Part shown: positions 31,754 through 44,030 of the stretch, piece after piece
Layout: each line of letters opens with the position of its first letter
Numbering within the stretch: position 1 is the stretch's first letter
Origin: Prostheceraeus crozeri
Lineage: Eukaryota > Platyhelminthes > Polycladida > Euryleptidae
Assembly: GCA_907163375.1 (NCBI GenBank)
Contig: CAJQUW010009088.1
Span: 62,001-126,000 of the forward strand
Reading direction: 5' to 3'
Length of the DNA: 64,000 nucleotides
The notes under the pieces: generated by a model
Told to the model about the DNA's origin: nothing
What the model saw: the letters and a program-made list of their open reading frames with translations, nothing else
Database searches by the model: none
Translations under genes and position numbers: made by a program

Positions 31754-32221
31754 CTAAATGTCATCAAGGTACGGAAATGGTACAAGTTTTTTCAAGTCCA
31801 CTTGCACATGGATCCTTGTCTTCTTTGGGGCACAAGGACAGCGACGTGGTGTGTCAAGGTTGATGATTGAAAATTCGAGAGCGGTTGTGAGGTTCCGCTC
31901 GTTCGGCTCCATTAGCATGAAGACCCGTTTCGTGTGGTACTTCTTCGGCGCGTTCTTCACTTTGATAGTGACCCTTCCATAAAGTGGCGTTCTCATGGAC
32001 TTTTTATTCATGTGCCGCATCGTCTCGATTGATACGTCACTATCATCACTCGAGTAGTCGGGCGATGCAGGGGCTTGGGTGAACACCACCGGCTTGTTTG
32101 GTGTTGTCGATCGCTCCATCGGAGATTGGGGAGGTGTATTGGTACGTTCCATTGGCGATTGAGGTGAAGTGGTACGATCAGCAGTACCGTTCTCAACTGC
32201 AGCTTCCTGTTTGCAATCCAT
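31754..32221 (-). CDS. Polinton M gene, 155 aa, unknown
   Basis: Open frame of 155 residues from the ATG at 32221, with TATATAA on the minus strand at 32304-32310, about 83 bases upstream. Residues 1-65 are low complexity and disordered, with SPMERxxTPPQSPMER repeats and an acidic Ser/Asp patch. Residues about 85-155 are basic and beta-like (YGRVTIKVKNAPKK, RVFMLMEPNERN) and contain C-P-C. No known domain recognised. It shares a divergent promoter with the 96-aa gene beside the right terminus. Confidence 0.6.
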   Translation of the reverse strand: MDCKQEAAVENGTADRTTSPQSPMERTNTPPQSPMERSTTPNKPVVFTQAPASPDYSSDDSDVSIETMRHMNKKSMRTPLYGRVTIKVKNAPKKYHTKRVFMLMEPNERNLTTALEFSIINLDTPRRCPCAPKKTRIHVQVDLKKLVPFPYLDDI

Positions 32222-32443
32222 AATGACTTCTAGATTTAAAATAATTGTAACTTGTAAACGTGATGATCAGAACCTTTCATAAGAATTGGTACAAACCTCG
32301 GACTTATATACTTTTTAAACAAAGGAAATCCTAACAGCCAATCAGAGATGTACCGAACTTCCCTAAAGAATATATAACTATATAAAGGATGTCATTGTTC
32401 CAAACTGTCAAGTACTTATCCTCAACGTTCCATAACAAGAAGC
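32222..32443. promoter_or_regulatory. Bidirectional promoter at the right end of Polinton M
   Basis: Between two divergent starts. Minus-strand TATATAA at 32304-32310, plus-strand TATATAAA at 32379-32386, and a CCAAT box at 32338-32342 between them. Spacing to both ATGs (about 85 and 60 bases) is ordinary. Confidence 0.7.
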
Positions 32444-32734
32444 ATGTCCTCAAAACCTTTATTCTATTTTCAAAATGACAGCCAAGTCATTATGGGAGGT
32501 CAGTTGGATATGACCGTGCATCTCTGTTGCGGCTGCAAAGTGGCCTTATGGAAAACTTTAACTGTGACAGCACTTCAAAGGCGGAGTGGACTACCAGTGA
32601 AGTGTCCGGTATACGAGTGTGAGCATGACTTCACCAACAATCAGACATTTCATGAATGGTGTGATGATTTCCTAAAGATCATGGAGTCGCCTGAGGGACG
32701 TGTTCTGTACCCATCATTTATTTTTCTCGCTTAA
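32444..32734 (+). CDS. Polinton M gene, 96 aa, Cys-rich, unknown
   Basis: Open frame of 96 residues with its own TATA box. It has HLCCGCKVALW and later KCPVYECEHDF...HEWC, so a zinc-binding fold is plausible. No family recognised. It is the last gene before the right terminal repeat, on the plus strand. Confidence 0.6.
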   Translation: MSSKPLFYFQNDSQVIMGGQLDMTVHLCCGCKVALWKTLTVTALQRRSGLPVKCPVYECEHDFTNNQTFHEWCDDFLKIMESPEGRVLYPSFIFLA

Positions 32735-32870
32735 ATTAACTTACATTGTAAATCTCTTGTCTTTTTCACTTTAAACATAGTTCTGGAATTGGTTTTCTTA
32801 TTGGGGAGCAACTAAATCATAACTGCACATCAAAGTTTCACATCTAAATAGTGCTACATTTAAAATAATT

Positions 32871-32953
32871 GTCACAATAGTCGCAATTGAGCAAACCCAT
32901 TCAAAATCAAACAACGGACGTCTATCGGTACGTACCCAAGTACTCAGAACCAA
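32871..32953 (-). repeat. Right terminal inverted repeat of Polinton M
   Basis: Reverse complement of 12920-13002, three mismatches in 83 bases, ending CAGAACCAA at 32953. Confidence 0.95.
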
Positions 32954-34509
32954 GTCGCACAAGTTCGATCATAGACGTTCCGAAACGCAATGTACTCAAC
33001 CCAGTCTACCAAACACATGTACCTATCCAAGAAGACAGAAGTCATGCATGTTCCTATTCATAACACTGAATTATACATGTACCTATCCATGTTCCTATTG
33101 ATAACACTGAATTTTACATGTACCCATCCATGTACCTATCCCTCTCAAGTAGGGCACAGTTTTCACTACTACCGTTTCTTTAGCAGTATCACCAATACAT
33201 GGAATTGTTCACTCCGCATGATTTAAGGCGAATTGATGACCAGTAATTTCTGACTTTTTATCTGAAATCAGTGAATTTCTCTTTGAAGAAGAATTTACCA
33301 CTCTAACTGACAAGGCATTATCGCAGTCTGAAGCTGATCTACGCTATGACGCCATATCGAGAGGGATCGTGCAAGTCCTAGTATCGTAAGACAGGTAGGT
33401 GACCAGGAAATGGCAAAAAGACATGGAAAATCATTTTCCATTGAGCTTCTCTTGTCTTTCAGATTTTCATCCTACCTTTAGGTATGAATGTTGTCATCCT
33501 CGAATAAAATGTCTTTGCACAACACAGCCATCTTTTATTAATCAAAAATAGGAAAATCTATGAAAGTTACTATAACTTTTGCATAGGTATATGGATAAGG
33601 AAAAGTGAAAAGAAATTGAATTCACTTATTCAAAAATTGAATGAAGAAAGGGTGTAATAAAACTTGCGATCCTGTTTGAAGCTTCTAGGTGTAAACTAAC
33701 TTTCTATTTATTTACTTAATTATCTTCATCACATACAAAAGTGTAAAATTCTATTTTGTAAAAAAAATGCCATGGTGTGGGTTGGACGATGAATGGGTGG
33801 GTTGGACCACCTAGTAGTCTATTTTTGAATTGTATGCATACGTTATAAATCGGTTTTGGATACTTGGCTTAATAATAATACATATTATTTCTTAATGTGT
33901 TTTTAGATGCTAGGTTAAATAAGATTTCTTGATTTTTTAGGTACAGTATTTCCCCCTTCTGTAGTGATAGACATCTGTAAATTTTACATTAGTTTGGACC
34001 TACATTTAAATTTTGCATATTATGATCTTTGATGTTTGTAAGGCCTGATTTGGTTCATTTGTAAGTGACCAAGCCTGAAACGTCATGCAATTAAAATTCT
34101 GTCCCCATTTTCAGGCGTTTTTCACAAGAAAAAGAAATAAATACTTTATAAACCCGGAAATATACTTTTTTGTTGAAAACAAAAGTGAGTGACTTTTAAC
34201 AATTTACTTCATGCGTGCAATATCATTGAAATCGTCACCAAATTCATTTGTAGTTGAGGGATTCACAATTTGTGCATGTGGTGGACGCAAGACATGTTTC
34301 GCATGCCCATCTGTCGCATTGAACACATATATTTGTACCAATCAATGAAAGTGCATTCCGTGTTCAAAACTGAGTCACAGACACAACACTAAATTTCATC
34401 TTTGCTAGAATGTTTTGAAGCGATTTTCTTCTTTTTCGAACAAGTGGACAACTTCGAACAACTTCCGACATCAACCTCTGATTGGTCGTTTTGACCACAG
34501 GACCATCTT
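32954..34509. other. No gene seen; short minisatellite near 33048-33130
   Basis: Right flank of the Polinton. Two copies of a 41-bp unit (CATGTTCCTATTCATAACAC type) lie at 33048-33130. The rest is AT-rich with no coding pattern, structured RNA or terminal repeats that I can identify. Confidence 0.55.
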
Positions 34510-36535
34510 CTTCTTCAAGAAGATAAGATAAGACAAGATAAACTTTATTGACTCACATGCACAAAGTGATTCGGTGAGAGCGTACAATTAAAGACAGAAC
34601 ATAGAAGACAAGATATATACGTAAAGAAATCTCATATCTCATGGCAATATTTAATGACGGACTCTCCGAACCGTTTCGTCCTTGTTTTGGGTGGTCTGAG
34701 GGTGGATTTATCTCTGGTTCTGCGACATTGTCGTTGAAGGAACATGTCTCTCAGAGGATGAAGTTCATCAGATTCAACTTTTGAAAAGAGCCTGAAACAC
34801 GTCCGATCGGCCACAGTCATGATGGGCTGAAACGTCACATCATCCTTGCCAATAATCCGAGATACCCGTCGTTCGAGGAGCACGAATTTATTTTTCAGTT
34901 GCTTTGTCAAATTGCAGAAGGCTGTGTATGCGCACAAAAGTATAGATCTAATGAACGCGGCGTATGCTTGACAAATGACAGTTGGTGGACAGTTGCCTCT
35001 GCGTAAGTTCCTCACGATGCAAATCCGTTGACAAGCTTTAGTAATTACTTTATTGACATGAGTTGACCACTTCAAATCCAGGGTGATAGATAAGCCGAGA
35101 AGAGTCAGCTCTGAAGCTGAAGGTATGGCATAGCCCTCAGCAGAGATAACCGGATGCACATCAAAATTCCTTTTCGTAACAATGTCAAGAATCTTGCTTT
35201 TAGAGATGTTGATAGGAAGACGATTTCGTGAAGACCATGTGACGCAATTATTCCATTCATCCTGCAGCTTGTCATCTTCATATTTGTGAATACAATTAGA
35301 CTGATGTCGTCCGTATATTTGATGGCAGCAGTGTTATCCAGAACTGGTTGGAAGCTGTCAACTACCATGGAGAAGAGAATCGGGCCCATGATACTTCCCT
35401 GTGGAACGCCGCTTGTGATTCGTCTCCATTCCGAAGTAATGTTATTCCATTTGACACGCATAAAGCGATTTTCTAAGAAGCTGATCAACACGTTAGTCGT
35501 CTGTTGTGGCAATCCGAACCTTTCAGTCGCTGAAATGATGATGTTATGGTGGGCTTTGTCAAACGCCTTTGACAGATCGATTGATAATATCCTCACCGCA
35601 CCAGGAGAATCAAGGAACTCGAAAACACGATGCATAAGAAGTGTCAGGGCATTAACCGCACCAGTGCCTGGACCGGGAATGTAAGCAAATTGCGCAGAAT
35701 TGAACTTTCGGATGAGGAAGAAGCAACTTGCGCACAATAAGTTTCTCAAAAACTTTGGATAAGGTGGAGCATAGGGATATTGGACGATATTCACTCACTA
35801 ATTTAGGTTTGCTGATTTTTGGGATGGGTACAATTTCAGGATATTTGAAATGAGAAGGAAACAAGATGACAGATATGCATCTGTTGAATAGTTCCGTAAT
35901 ACCACAAGTCAATAAATGAGAAAAGTCGCGGTAAACCCAGAACGGGATTCCATCACACCCAATACCTCTCCGCTTGAGCTGACTTATTTGGTGATAAACA
36001 TCGAGAATAGAAAATGTATCCAATTCCTCGATGACAAGCAATTTGTTTGGTAGAGGTGTATCTGAAGATTGTAAGGTCGAAACAAAGTAATCACTGAAAT
36101 CATTCGCAGTAAATGACGACGAGTGGAAGGAATATTAAGGTTAACACTTGATGCATGTCTGCCAATGTACTTTACGGAAGATCACATTTTCTTGATATTG
36201 CCACTATCTATTGTTTTCTTTATGTAATTCCCCTTGAGATAGCGAATTTCGTTGCGAACTTGATTGCGAAGACGGAGATATTTTGAATGTTGCTTCAAAT
36301 TAAATGCTGTATCACGAGCATTAATCATAAGCTTTAGCTGCAACGTATAGGTGACATTCTGTGCAACATGTGGTCTTTGATGACTTTGGTTGATCTGTTT
36401 TTTAGGAGAGGAAAGAATAGGACTTATCTCAAAATATCTACTTCCGATGTTATTGGCTCTTTTAGTGTTTATCAGAGGCGACGCATTTTTCTTATCAGCA
36501 TTTTTCTCTATCTCTGCTTCAGGGATTGTCCTCAT
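34510..36535 (-). mobile_element. 5'-truncated non-LTR retrotransposon (LINE), Rex1/CR1-like
   Basis: Minus-strand reverse transcriptase remains. The linker before RT is at 36182-36535 (YLRLRNQVRNEIRYLKGNY...KKM). RT fingers carry PIPKISKPKLVSEYRPISL (about 35750-35830). Motif A is LSIDLSKAFDKAHH, motif B SGVPQGSIMGPILF and motif C KYTDD (usually YADD), within 35105-35794. The thumb/C-terminal region (34632-35159) has LLGLSITLDLKWSTHV. At the 3' end AATAAA is followed by a TTATCTTGTCTTATCTT-type simple repeat near 34510, as in CR1/Rex1-group elements. The endonuclease domain is missing and frames shift several times, so it is dead. Clade assignment is by eye. Confidence 0.85.
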
Positions 36536-37841
36536 CTGACCATTTCGATTTCAGTGGGTAATTATTGAAGTGTGTATCCAGAGGCCGGAACTTAACTGAC
36601 GAAGAAGGAGGCAAGCATGCGTTCTTGCAGCCAACCACATCGGCATGCATTCCAAGACTTCTCGTGTGGCAGTTGGCAGCTGATCTTTGTCATAGGGCCA
36701 CGGGAAGCAGGCCGGATCATAGTGTAACTATATTAGGTAGAGTAGTAATTATTGAATTAGTTATTGAATTATTGCACAGTGAATCATAGATTCATGCCGA
36801 TGAAAATTGAAAAATTTAATTAAAAACATGAAATTTCAGCCCCGACTGCACAATAAGACCTCGAATTTTTTTATGAAGACTTCCATTATAGTGCCGTTCA
36901 TTAGATTTCCTTGATCATCAGCACAATTTCCGCTTAGTTGCGATGCTTGTTAGCAAGTGTTCATTCCTTTTGATATCCAACTTGTTTCATCACTCAATCT
37001 ACTTATAAAGGGGCGTCATGTCGGTAGTATATAAATTTGCAAATATTTAGCTTTTTCAAAACTATGCTCAAATAATTTTTTCACCGCAGGAACGTAATCT
37101 CCTCAAAAAACTGAATCTTTTCATATATAAATTTTCACAGTATACAGATGCTTTTTTGAGTCGACAATGAGCTTCAATGATTCTAATTTCTAAGTTATTT
37201 CTACTTTGATATTCAACTTTAAAGTAGTCATGCATTTTATTGTTACAATACAGTGCATCTACTTAAGTGAGTACTTACTGCCGAATTACCTTTTATGTGT
37301 TCACCTATTCGTTGGTGAAATCGTCTTTTGCCTATTGGGCATCACTATCAACCTGACATGTGAATCGGTACACAAGACATGATTGAATGACGTAATTGGC
37401 CAGTGAACAGGTCCTTAAAAACTCACATTATATTTTCCATGTTTTCCAATCCTCCTTCGAAGATTCACCGTCTTTTATTCGATTATTCGACTGTAGTGGT
37501 ATGTAGGTCTAATATTTGATCACATTTTGAAGTCACTTCAAACGACTTTTCGGCAATAATATCAATCACATCAATTTAATGGTTTTTCAGCGAAGATGGA
37601 GAGAGTATAGGTCGATGAGTCGGAAAGATGTGAATCAGAACGTGTAGTGATGAAGATAGAGAACTATTTCCAAAATGAAAGAAATGCGCTGGCATAATAC
37701 GAAAATTGGTTGTGAACGTCGAAAAACGACAGAATCCTCTGAATCTCCAAAACACGAATGAATGACTGAAGGCGTCGTTAAAGGTTTTGAAAATTCATGC
37801 TTAAGACCGCAGAACGATGTAGCCACATGTAATGACGCTGG
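36536..37841. other. No recognisable gene
   Basis: AT-rich DNA between the LINE and the hAT left end. A slightly GC-richer stretch at 36570-36730 has no family match that I can see. Confidence 0.55.
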
Positions 37842-38845
37842 CAGGGGCGTAGCCAGGGGGGACGGACGGGCGGCCGCCCCCCGAACACCGAGCGGAGCTC
37901 CATCATAGAGGAATTGGCATTCTGTAGTTCCTGACTCACTACATCGCCACCGGGCAGAGGGATCAGACACAACAACATCTGGTTATTGCATTATGTACAT
38001 GTTCATCGTGTTAGGTTAGGAGCCATTCGCAGCAGCAGAGAAGAATCGCTGCTAAATTAGCCTAACTTCTTGATTGAAAATGACAGCATGAAGCGCGTAT
38101 CTGAAAGCCGGTGAATGAATCCCTTCAACAAATACAGACCTGTTTGTTTACTTTCTTCTCAACGTCATCTTGAGATCCATGCATGGGTGCGAATAATCGC
38201 CTTTGGCTGATCCTTATGTGATGAAAATCTTTTCATGCTGATCTAATGTAATTTCCAAGAATTTTGAAGCAGTCAAATCACATGATATTTTGCTTGATGC
38301 ATCTCGACTGCTCATTCAGTCTTTCGATCGCCCTACTAACGTGCGTACGTTGACCGAAATCATCAGTTGAACTGTGATATTCTTTTTAAAATTTCGATTC
38401 TTCGAAGTTGTGCTGCTGCTGCCTGGTGCCTGCGATACGACCTACGTTGGATTATTGGGTAATATCACCGGAACGCCATTCTATCAAAGGTACGTTGAAT
38501 TGAACGAACATTATCTTAAGCACATATCTTTAATCGTTAGTTATCAAAAATTGCATGCTTAAAACAATTGATAGATATACCTACATGTAAAAGCATTAAG
38601 TCTACCTTCTGGTTAACTTGAAAAGGGCACGTCCCAAGGGGAAACGCTGCCCATATTTCTTTCGAATATTTCTTTAATTTACATGTAGAATTTTATGTAA
38701 ACATGTACTTTCTGAGATGCAACCTACATATGAAAATTGTGATAAGATATATAAGATATTCTTGTTTGATCTGTTACATTTTAGCTAACTTGAAAAGGGC
38801 AATTACACAAAGGCAATATTACAGAATTTCATGTAAACTTATTGT

Positions 38846-39509
38846 ATGCTTAGCGTACTTATATGGATCATGGAGATTATATCTACCGAGGCAGAAAGCA
38901 TGTTGGGTGAGAAGCTGACTATTCCAAGGACTAATAAAAGACTGGTTCATAGAGACAATGTAAGTGCTTCAACCTCCCGGGAATATTATTGCCGCAGTAT
39001 CCTCATCCCATTTTTGGATGAGTTAATGGGAGACTTGAACAATCGTTTTTCGCATCACACATTGATTGCAATGAAAATGTCTATATTGATACCGAAATTC
39101 TTAGGTTCTGGTAGCTTCGATGATCTTTCTGATGTAATTGAGCTGTATCAGCCATGCTGACCATTTAGTAACAGTGACGTGAAAGCTGAGTACGAGCGGT
39201 GGCGATTGAAATGGCTGAATGATAAAGGCGCTCCTTCCTGTCCAGCAGGTGCTTTGTCTCACTGTAACCCCGATTTTTACCCCTGTTTGAATGACTATTT
39301 GCATATTTTCTGCACCTTGCCTGTGACTACCGCGTCTGCAGAGAGGACATTCTCCTCTCTCAGATATCTCAAGTCTTACTTGCGCAGCACGATGACATGA
39401 AAGATTAACAGGCCTTGCACGGATGTACATTCATCGAAACATTCCCATCGATATTTCATCTGTCATCGATGAGTTTTCCTTGAAATGTAGAAAAATTATA
39501 TTGAAGTGA
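38846..39509 (+). pseudogene. hAT transposase C-terminal fragment (dimerisation domain)
   Basis: Carries helix-rich sequence IPKFLGSGSFDDLSDVIELY, then the signature FCTLPVTTASAERTFSSLR of the hAT C-terminal dimerisation domain, followed by LKSYLRSTMT and, one frame over, ERLTGLARMYIHRNIPID before a stop at 39509. One in-frame stop (39158-39160) and one frame change near 39398 break it. The zinc-finger BED region and most of the RNase-H core are missing. It resembles the group related to the 52-kDa PKR-inhibitor repressor. Confidence 0.9.
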
Positions 39510-39789
39510 TTTCCCCTAATTTCATCATTTTGATCCACACCATTTAATCGGGAGCTTTTTTACGCAGTTAATTTCTACAAATATACATGAATTTTAAAAT
39601 CAGTCATAAAGCGAGTTTTTTATGCAACGAGCATGCATGTACACGCATAGAACCTACATCATTTCAAAGAACTGTAGTTGACATAGGCCCATAATACACT
39701 GTATGTTTTGAAATATCTTGTCATTCTGATTTCCAAAACCATACAGCATTCCATGCTGTTGGCTGGTCAGTCTAGGCCTATTTGTCGTA

Positions 39790-40157
39790 TCCCTAGATGC
39801 CCGTTTTTGGATAAAACATGCATGATGCATGTATCACGGATAAATCCTATCGAGAAATTTCATTCCTTATTAAGCAAAATGGTCATCTTTGATGTAGATA
39901 TAACTATATTTATAATATCTAGCATTGTAAAGAGTGGGAAATGTATATCAAATTACTCTGAATCTTAATCTATTCAATGGTAAAACTGTAGATGTCACAT
40001 GATTAAATCATCGATATTTCATTGACAAAACATGCATGCCTCATGAATATAACATGCATGTCTCATGGATACAACATGCATATCTCATGGACAAAAAATG
40101 CATGAAAATCATGCATGGGAATCATGCATGTTTTATCCAAAAACGGGCATCTAGGGA
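39790..40157. mobile_element. MITE nested in the hAT, TA-flanked
   Basis: Terminal inverted repeat TCCCTAGATGCCCGTTTTTG (39790 onward), continuing about 36 bases, with its inverse ending at 40157. Flanked by TA on both sides (39788-39789 and 40158-40159), as for Tc1/mariner-type MITEs. The 368-bp interior has no gene but includes a short minisatellite with repeated ACATGCAT words (40020-40130). Confidence 0.88.
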
Positions 40158-40362
40158 TAAGTTTGTTAGGTCTACTTCACATATGTGTGCAGTAGGCCTA
40201 TAATTAGTTTGTGAATGTTTGTGTGTCCTCCGATGTTTCAACGGTACATTTTTTGAAAAATATGCCTTATTGTGCCTAAAACCATTTATATGCGTATAAA
40301 GCCTATAAACTGAAAAACCTCGCCGCCCCCCCCCCCGAAACGAAATCCTGGCTACACTACTG

Positions 40363-41632
40363 GACGCTGTTGCTGAGCTGACTGATGAAAGTGAAAATAC
40401 GCATGATAGACCGGGAGCAAATGCATGACGCCTGGATGCAGTACACAGTTTCTCTCCGTTCCTATCCTCTGTCATGTGACTAATTGAATGAAGGCCGGTT
40501 GTATCATTAGTTTGGTAGGCCATTGACGAAGTTACTTACTCTAGTGGAGAGGTGTGTGAACACAGTTGTGAAGAGGATTCTTACGTAATTGTGACAGATG
40601 TACAGACCTTAGTCTTGCAATTAGGAGAGACAGAGAAAAAATTTTAGCATCACCTTGCCATCAGTCACCCGGCAGCGACGTCCACCATCGACACCCACCC
40701 AATGTGACGTCAATGGGCCATTAATGGGCCAACACATTTCTTTGTACAGGGTATCTTTTATTTTTAAGATCTGATACACAACCAGAAGCAGCAATGGATA
40801 CAGCCAAACTTTCAAAACTATTCAAAGTATAATTTTACCTTTCAAGCAAGGCATGTCATAGATAAGATGAAAGAAAAAGCAGGCTAAGAGCAAGGCAGGA
40901 GCAAGTCACTTACATATTCTTTCATAACACTCAACGGGGGCCTGAACCGCTTCAACAAAATGGCCTCACTGATCTTAACATGGGACACATTTCTGCAATA
41001 CGCAGCAACAGAAAAATATGACTCGATCTTGTGTCCTGCGAATAGATTGCAATCCCAGAGATGTTAACATTTTTTATGCATAATTTTTTACTTAATCTCT
41101 TTTCATAGCTATGTATTTTCAATGTATATAACTTTCAGTGCAAGATTATTTAGAATCCGCTTATAAATGACGTATCTAATGATTAGAGTCATCGAAAGCG
41201 CTCAAGATAAAATTGATTATTATGAGTTTAGTTTTTATTTTCCTTGCTAAAATCTACTCAATCATTTTATCTGACGACAATAATTGTTATTCATGTAGGG
41301 GGCCTACGTTTATTGCATGTACCAGTGCTGGTAGCCTTGAAATAGATGTTCAGGTCAAACTACGATACATACACATTGTACATGCAGTGTATAATGCACC
41401 GTTTAAACAATAATTTCCTTTCTTTTGTATTTCATGTCAGGTTCAAAATACATGAAAGCTTTGAAAGCAAACCTCCTTCAAATCGAAGCAAGTTTTCTTC
41501 TAATGAGGTTCCTGAACTCACTTATTGGCAATGACCCTCAGCCAATCATGAGAAAGGAGATCGACGTATTGTATTCGGCAAACGGTTGCTGTCGTCGTCA
41601 CAAATTTCTTGGAAATTTCATGACATGACTGT
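40363..41632. other. No recognisable gene
   Basis: Interval between the two hAT elements. Short frames only (for example 41213-41534) without recognisable domains. No repeats were noticed. Confidence 0.5.
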
Positions 41633-42746
41633 CAGGGGCGTAGCCAAGGGGGGCCACCAGGGCCATGGCCCCCAAACGTGTAAGCAGTGTTAAAAATAAG
41701 TAGTTATAAAGTATAAGTATAACCACTTATAAGTATAAGAAGTTAAAAAGTATATGTAAATTCTAAATCTGAATTTTTGCCTTGAGCTCACGCCGACTAA
41801 ATTTTGCACTTGTTTAATAAATCGTTTGTCTGAAGCAGTGTATAGATTCTGCACAACGTCTTATCAATATTTCAAATCATCACTTAGATAGCTAGGATGT
41901 ATTTTTGATTGCACGCTTGTCGGTTACAGCGTATATAGGCTAATATTTACATCTACCCAAAGACAATAAATAATCAACTGTCTTTGAGTTTAGTAAAGTT
42001 TACAGTCTACATCGAGCGACATGAGTCTTCTTCCACCAAATTTAACAGCGGGACTAAATCTATAGGGCCCAGTTTCTTGAAACGTTACAAAGAACTGAAT
42101 GTTTTATAATATAATCTAATAAAACTCCATAAACATGTAGGCGCACATTTTTTGTAATGTTCCTAAGTTATTCAGAGAGGCCGACCGGAAAAAAGTAAGA
42201 AACTATTTTGTAAAAATATGGAAGAGCTATTATCGGATTTTTATCGCAAAAAATGCATTGAAATATTGAGAGCGATTTTTTGTACATGTATATTGGTTGA
42301 CTTGATGTTTATCGAAAAAAGCATTTCATTTTGAATTAACATTAATCAATTCCTTGAACAAGACTCGGATTTTTGATTATTTATTCATGTGCAAACCAGG
42401 GTATAGAAACATTCATCTTATAATTTTGAATATAACATGCAAATGAGACGCTAAATCATGAAATGAAAATTGATTATTATCCAACAGGTATTTCAGATAA
42501 GTTTCAGATTCTAATGCGCTTACACGTATAGTCATACAACGTGTTAAAATGTATATTCCTTAAACGTCAATTAAAATCAAAAGAAGTGGGTGCTGCACAC
42601 ACATTATGTAATGTATATAATTAAATATAATATAATAATATAATTAAATGTATATAATATGTATAATGTAATTAAATACCAGTTTTAAGAATTGCAATTC
42701 ATCAGAACCTTGTCCCCTCCAAACAGATTTTCTGGCTACGCCCCTG
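41633..42746. mobile_element. Non-autonomous hAT element with perfect 8-bp target duplication
   Basis: Left end CAGGGGCGTAGCCAAGG (41633) and right end CTGGCTACGCCCCTG (to 42746) are near inverse. Flanks are ATGACTGT at 41625-41632 and 42747-42754, identical. About 1.1 kb, AT-rich inside, no transposase. Its ends match those of the hAT at 37.8-40.4 kb, which suggests the same enzyme mobilised both. Confidence 0.93.
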
Positions 42747-43284
42747 ATGACTGTAAATATGCTACACTCATTTCGTTTCCGTTCATTGTTCTCATACGAA
42801 CTGTCCAAGTTAACTCGTGATGAGTGACACAAAAAACATTCGACGCTTCGTTTTCACATCGTCAGCTATTGTCTCTACTGAGGTTTTCATCATGGTGAAG
42901 TCGTCTCGTTCGTGCGCAGTTGTACTGTATTGCACCATGTATAGAACATGTCAATGATGAACAAGGCATTCATATGAGGGAGTACATCTCAACACAAAAC
43001 GTAAAAAAAACTGTGACCACAAAATAAGCTTACTGGACAGCTACCCTTGTCTGATATCATGGTAATCGATTAAACAATAATGACTGAATGCACAAAGGAT
43101 GATGAATGTCTCTTGAAATGATTCTGCTTGAAATTAACTTAGTAGCATGAAGATAATGAAAAATAAAGTATAGTCGACAAGTATACATCTCTTGGCATGA
43201 ACATGAAATAAAATACACAAAACAAGGATTGATGTCTCAACAGTTTCCTTCCCCCGTAGTCCATTGTGCATTTTTTAATGCATT
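42747..43284. other. No recognisable gene
   Basis: AT-rich sequence before the pogo/Tigger remnant. No terminal repeat of that remnant could be identified here. Confidence 0.45.
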
Positions 43285-44030
43285 TTTGATGCTACCCAAA
43301 ACACAGAGCCATCTGTCCTTAAAGCAGATGGCTGCCGATTTGCGGTGCAAAAGAACATGTCGCATGTCGATGCAGCGAAGAAGTATAATTCATCTATCGG
43401 AGCTGCTAGCAGGGTGAAGAAGCGAATGAACAAGCTCCTAGCAATTAATCCACGGGAATTGAATGATTCTCGAAAGAGTCGTAAAATTGAAGACTGAAGG
43501 CCCTGATGACCTCGTGCTCGCATCGGTAAGGAAAGCAAGAGAAAGCCATTGTGTGATTACCGGGTGAATCCTGCGAAGTGTCGCAGAATCTTTCGCAAAA
43601 TGATGTCTTCCAATCTTCCAAATTTCAGTGCTTCCAATGGCTGGCTCTGTGTTTCGTTCACGCTCTAAAGTTATATGCAAGGCAAGGAGATCGAGCTGGG
43701 CTCCCATTCAAACAGCCGAAGAATTCAAAGACAAACTTCCAACACTACTTGAGGAATATGATCCGAAAGCTGTTTTCAATGGTGACGAAGTTGGATTGTT
43801 TTGGGAGGCCATTGCTAAGAAAGCGCTCGTTTTGGAAGGGGATGATCCCGCTGGAACCAAAGCCAGCAAGAAACGCCTTACTGTTTACATTGCCACTGCT
43901 ATGGATGGTCACAGAAAGAATGATCGTTGTGAATAACTCTCAGACACCTCGTGCTTTTAAAGCAATTGAGAATGACCCAAAAGACTTCCTTCGTGTAGCC
44001 TATCCCTTCGAAATCGAATAGGAAGGCGTG
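43285..44030 (+). pseudogene. pogo/Tigger-type DDE transposase remnant
   Basis: The central part (43710-43930) reads FKDKLPTLLEEYDP, then AVFNGDEVGLFWEA and a following SKKRLTVYIATAMDGHRK. This is the catalytic core of pogo/Tigger transposases around the first Asp (family pattern FNxDETGLFxR ... SKxRLTVLLxxNxxG). Downstream, in another frame, NNSQTPRAFKAI fits the segment after the second strand. The N-terminal HTH region (43285-43440) is only faintly visible. Several frame changes; inactive. Ends not located. Confidence 0.7.

Larger units (their letters stand above)
12920..32953. mobile_element. Polinton (Maverick) M, nearly full length, 20.0 kb
   Basis: Bounded by an 83-bp terminal inverted repeat (12920-13002 and 32871-32953) that differs at three positions, so insertion is fairly recent. 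It holds the full Polinton core: protein-primed PolB, integrase with chromodomain, FtsK/HerA-type packaging ATPase, adenain-type cysteine protease, and major and minor jelly-roll capsid genes. It also has accessory genes: UBA/RING, TBP-like, zinc/coiled-coil and small unknown genes. Structural genes are on the plus strand; PolB, TBP-like and coiled-coil genes are on the minus strand. I see no clear 6-bp target duplication. About eight breaks are spread over its genes, so it is a fossil, though a young one. Confidence 0.93.
37842..40362 (+). mobile_element. hAT DNA transposon with 8-bp target duplication
   Basis: Left end CAGGGGCGTAGCCAGG at 37842, right end the inverse CCTGGCTACACTACTG ending 40362. 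Flanks are GACGCTGG (37834-37841) and GACGCTGT (40363-40370), an 8-bp target duplication with one difference. The interior has the C-terminal part of a hAT transposase (38846-39509) and a nested MITE (39790-40157). The N-terminal half of the transposase is not seen, so it is internally deleted or decayed. Confidence 0.9.
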
